A stretch of DNA of 7,285 bases from JBMOLL01 sp049325415 (GTDB lineage Bacteria; Bacteroidota; Bacteroidia; Bacteroidales; GCA-2748055): contig JBMOLL010000086.1 of NCBI GenBank assembly GCA_049325415.1, forward strand, positions 1-7,285, written 5' to 3'. A program made the translations under genes and the position numbers. How positions within the stretch are numbered: position 1 is the first letter of the stretch; each line of letters begins with the position of its first letter. Shown piece after piece: positions 6,156 through 7,285 of the stretch. The notes beneath the pieces are model-generated. The model made no database searches. It saw only the letters and a list, made by a program, of their open reading frames with translations, and was not told where the DNA came from.

Positions 6156-7285
6156 ATGAAATTAATGAAGATAAGCGCCCTCCTCTGCGGATTGCTGATG
6201 CTCTCTGCCATGCAGGCACAGGTAATCACGGCCGACCCGGTTTTTCCCGTTGTCAACCAGCCGGTGACTATCTATTTTGATGCCTCTCTCGGTAACCAGG
6301 GCCTCATGAGTTATACGGGGGATGTATACGCCCACACCGGCGTGATCACTTCGGCAAGTACCAGTTCTTCCGACTGGAAGCACGTGAAAACCAACTGGGG
6401 GGTCAATACCCCGGAAACAAAACTCACGCATATCAGTGGAACCTTGTATAAACTGGAGATCACTCCCTCCATCTGGGATTATTACGGAATAAGCGCCGGT
6501 GAAACGGTCAAACAGATGGCCTTTGTGTTCAGAAGTGCACAGCCCTATACCGGAACCACCTATTACGAGGGAAAGGATGTGGGGAATAAGGATATATTTT
6601 ACCAGGTTTACGAAGAAGGACTCAACATCACCTTTATTACTCCGGAGCGCCAGAGTGTCGTCGACCGGTATTCCTCGGTGGCAGTAAACGCCGGAACCTC
6701 CAAATCGGCAACCATTAATCTCTACCTGAATAATTCCTTTGTAAAAACAGTCACCGGAACCTCCATTACCAACTCCTTTTTCTTCAGTGACCCGGGAGAT
6801 TACTGGATAAAAATCACTGCCGATGACGGAACCGAATCCGCTGCCGACTCCGTTTTTGTACATGTACTGGATGCCCAGGTAAACGAAGAACTCCCTGCAG
6901 GCATGAAAGACGGGATCAATTACATCAGCAACGACAGTGTCTGCCTGGTTCTTTATGCCCCGGGCAAAGACAATGCCTTTATTATCGGGGACTTCAATAA
7001 CTGGACTCCTTCCTCGAAATATCGCATGGCCCTCTCCGGCGACCGCTACTGGATCGGTCTCGGCAGCTTAACCCCCGGCGAGGAATATGCCTACCAGTAT
7101 ATGGTCGATAACGATATCCGGATTGCCGACCCTTATACCGACAAGGTTTTAGATCCGTGGAACGATAAATATATCACCGACGACACCTATCCCGGCCTGA
7201 AAACCTATCCGACAGGCCTTACCGAAGGGATCGTTTCCGTCTTCCAGACCGGTCAGGATCCCTACACCTGGAAAAACAGCACCTT
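6156..7285 (+). CDS. Exported multidomain alpha-amylase-family protein with CBM48-like domain (3' truncated)
   Basis: The frame is open from ATG 6156 to the window end, giving 376 residues; ATG 6165 is an alternative start. Residues 1-21 are a Sec signal peptide (MKLMKISALLCG..., cleavage MQA|Q) without a lipobox, so this is not a SusG-type surface lipoprotein. Residues about 24-145 form a module I recognise from N-termini of Bacteroidota amylases (YTGDVYAHTGVIT, DWKHVKTNWGVNTPETKL, AFVFRSA), possibly glucan-binding. Residues about 152-240 look like an Ig-type beta sandwich. Residues about 250-340 resemble a CBM48/isoamylase N-terminal domain (CLVLYAPGKDNAFIIGDFNNW, YAYQYMVDNDIRIADPYTDK). In relatives a GH13 barrel follows, which would begin just past this window. 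Expected role: extracellular or periplasmic starch cleavage or debranching. A type IX secretion tail is common in such proteins but cannot be checked here. The gene lies 65 bp after the susA-like gene and probably shares its transcript. Confidence 0.85.
   Translation, partial: MKLMKISALLCGLLMLSAMQAQVITADPVFPVVNQPVTIYFDASLGNQGLMSYTGDVYAHTGVITSASTSSSDWKHVKTNWGVNTPETKLTHISGTLYKLEITPSIWDYYGISAGETVKQMAFVFRSAQPYTGTTYYEGKDVGNKDIFYQVYEEGLNITFITPERQSVVDRYSSVAVNAGTSKSATINLYLNNSFVKTVTGTSITNSFFFSDPGDYWIKITADDGTESAADSVFVHVLDAQVNEELPAGMKDGINYISNDSVCLVLYAPGKDNAFIIGDFNNWTPSSKYRMALSGDRYWIGLGSLTPGEEYAYQYMVDNDIRIADPYTDKVLDPWNDKYITDDTYPGLKTYPTGLTEGIVSVFQTGQDPYTWKNST

Noticed and set aside
6162..6863. A 233-codon open frame on the minus strand opposite the last gene.
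   Set aside because: The + strand here encodes a signal peptide, recognisable modules and a CBM48-like domain. The antisense translation shows no domain pattern and is a by-product of codon bias.
1..7285. CRISPR arrays, tRNA/rRNA genes, insertion sequences, inverted terminal repeats or a riboswitch.
   Set aside because: The window was read through for these and nothing matched. Spacers between genes are 9-89 bp, and the only repeats are protein-domain duplications within the lipoprotein genes.

Overview
The window is part of a starch (alpha-glucan) utilization locus of the Sus type from a member of the Bacteroidota, probably a Bacteroidales-like organism. The evidence is a co-directional run of a SusD-family gene, two SusE/SusF-type outer-membrane lipoproteins and two GH13-family proteins. 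Starts sit in A-rich sequence without Shine-Dalgarno motifs, as is usual for the phylum. The coding sequence is moderately GC-rich, which fits an environmental or digester lineage as well as a gut one, but I cannot name a genus. All five genes are on the + strand and about 95% of the window is coding.

Layout: (1) 1-1203, the C-terminal ~400 residues of a SusD/RagB glycan-binding lipoprotein; its start, and presumably the susC-type TonB-dependent transporter, lie upstream. (2) 1213-2247, a SusE-like lipoprotein, only 9 bp downstream. (3) 2337-4154, a SusF-like lipoprotein with three tandem FN3-like domains followed by three SusE/F-type starch-binding modules. A strongly structured 89-bp spacer separates it from susE. 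(4) A 17-bp hairpin followed by a T-rich tract, at 4167-4205, that looks like an intrinsic terminator. (5) 4237-6090, a complete periplasmic neopullulanase/cyclomaltodextrinase of the SusA type with all GH13 catalytic motifs. (6) 6156-7285, the 5' part of a multidomain exported amylase-family protein (N-terminal Bacteroidota module, Ig-like region, CBM48-like domain); its catalytic barrel would start beyond the window.

How the genes work together (inference from the Bacteroides Sus paradigm): the SusD/E/F-like lipoproteins capture starch at the cell surface and feed maltooligosaccharides to the SusC-type porin. The last gene probably attacks polymer at or outside the cell, and the SusA-like enzyme cleaves imported oligosaccharides in the periplasm. 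The terminator suggests that the binding/import genes and the enzyme genes are transcribed at different levels.

I see no frameshift, mobile element, tRNA/rRNA gene, CRISPR array or sign of recent transfer. This is a recognisable system rather than an undescribed one. Its notable features are the SusF-like architecture, the structured spacers, and the placement of the enzymes after the terminator.
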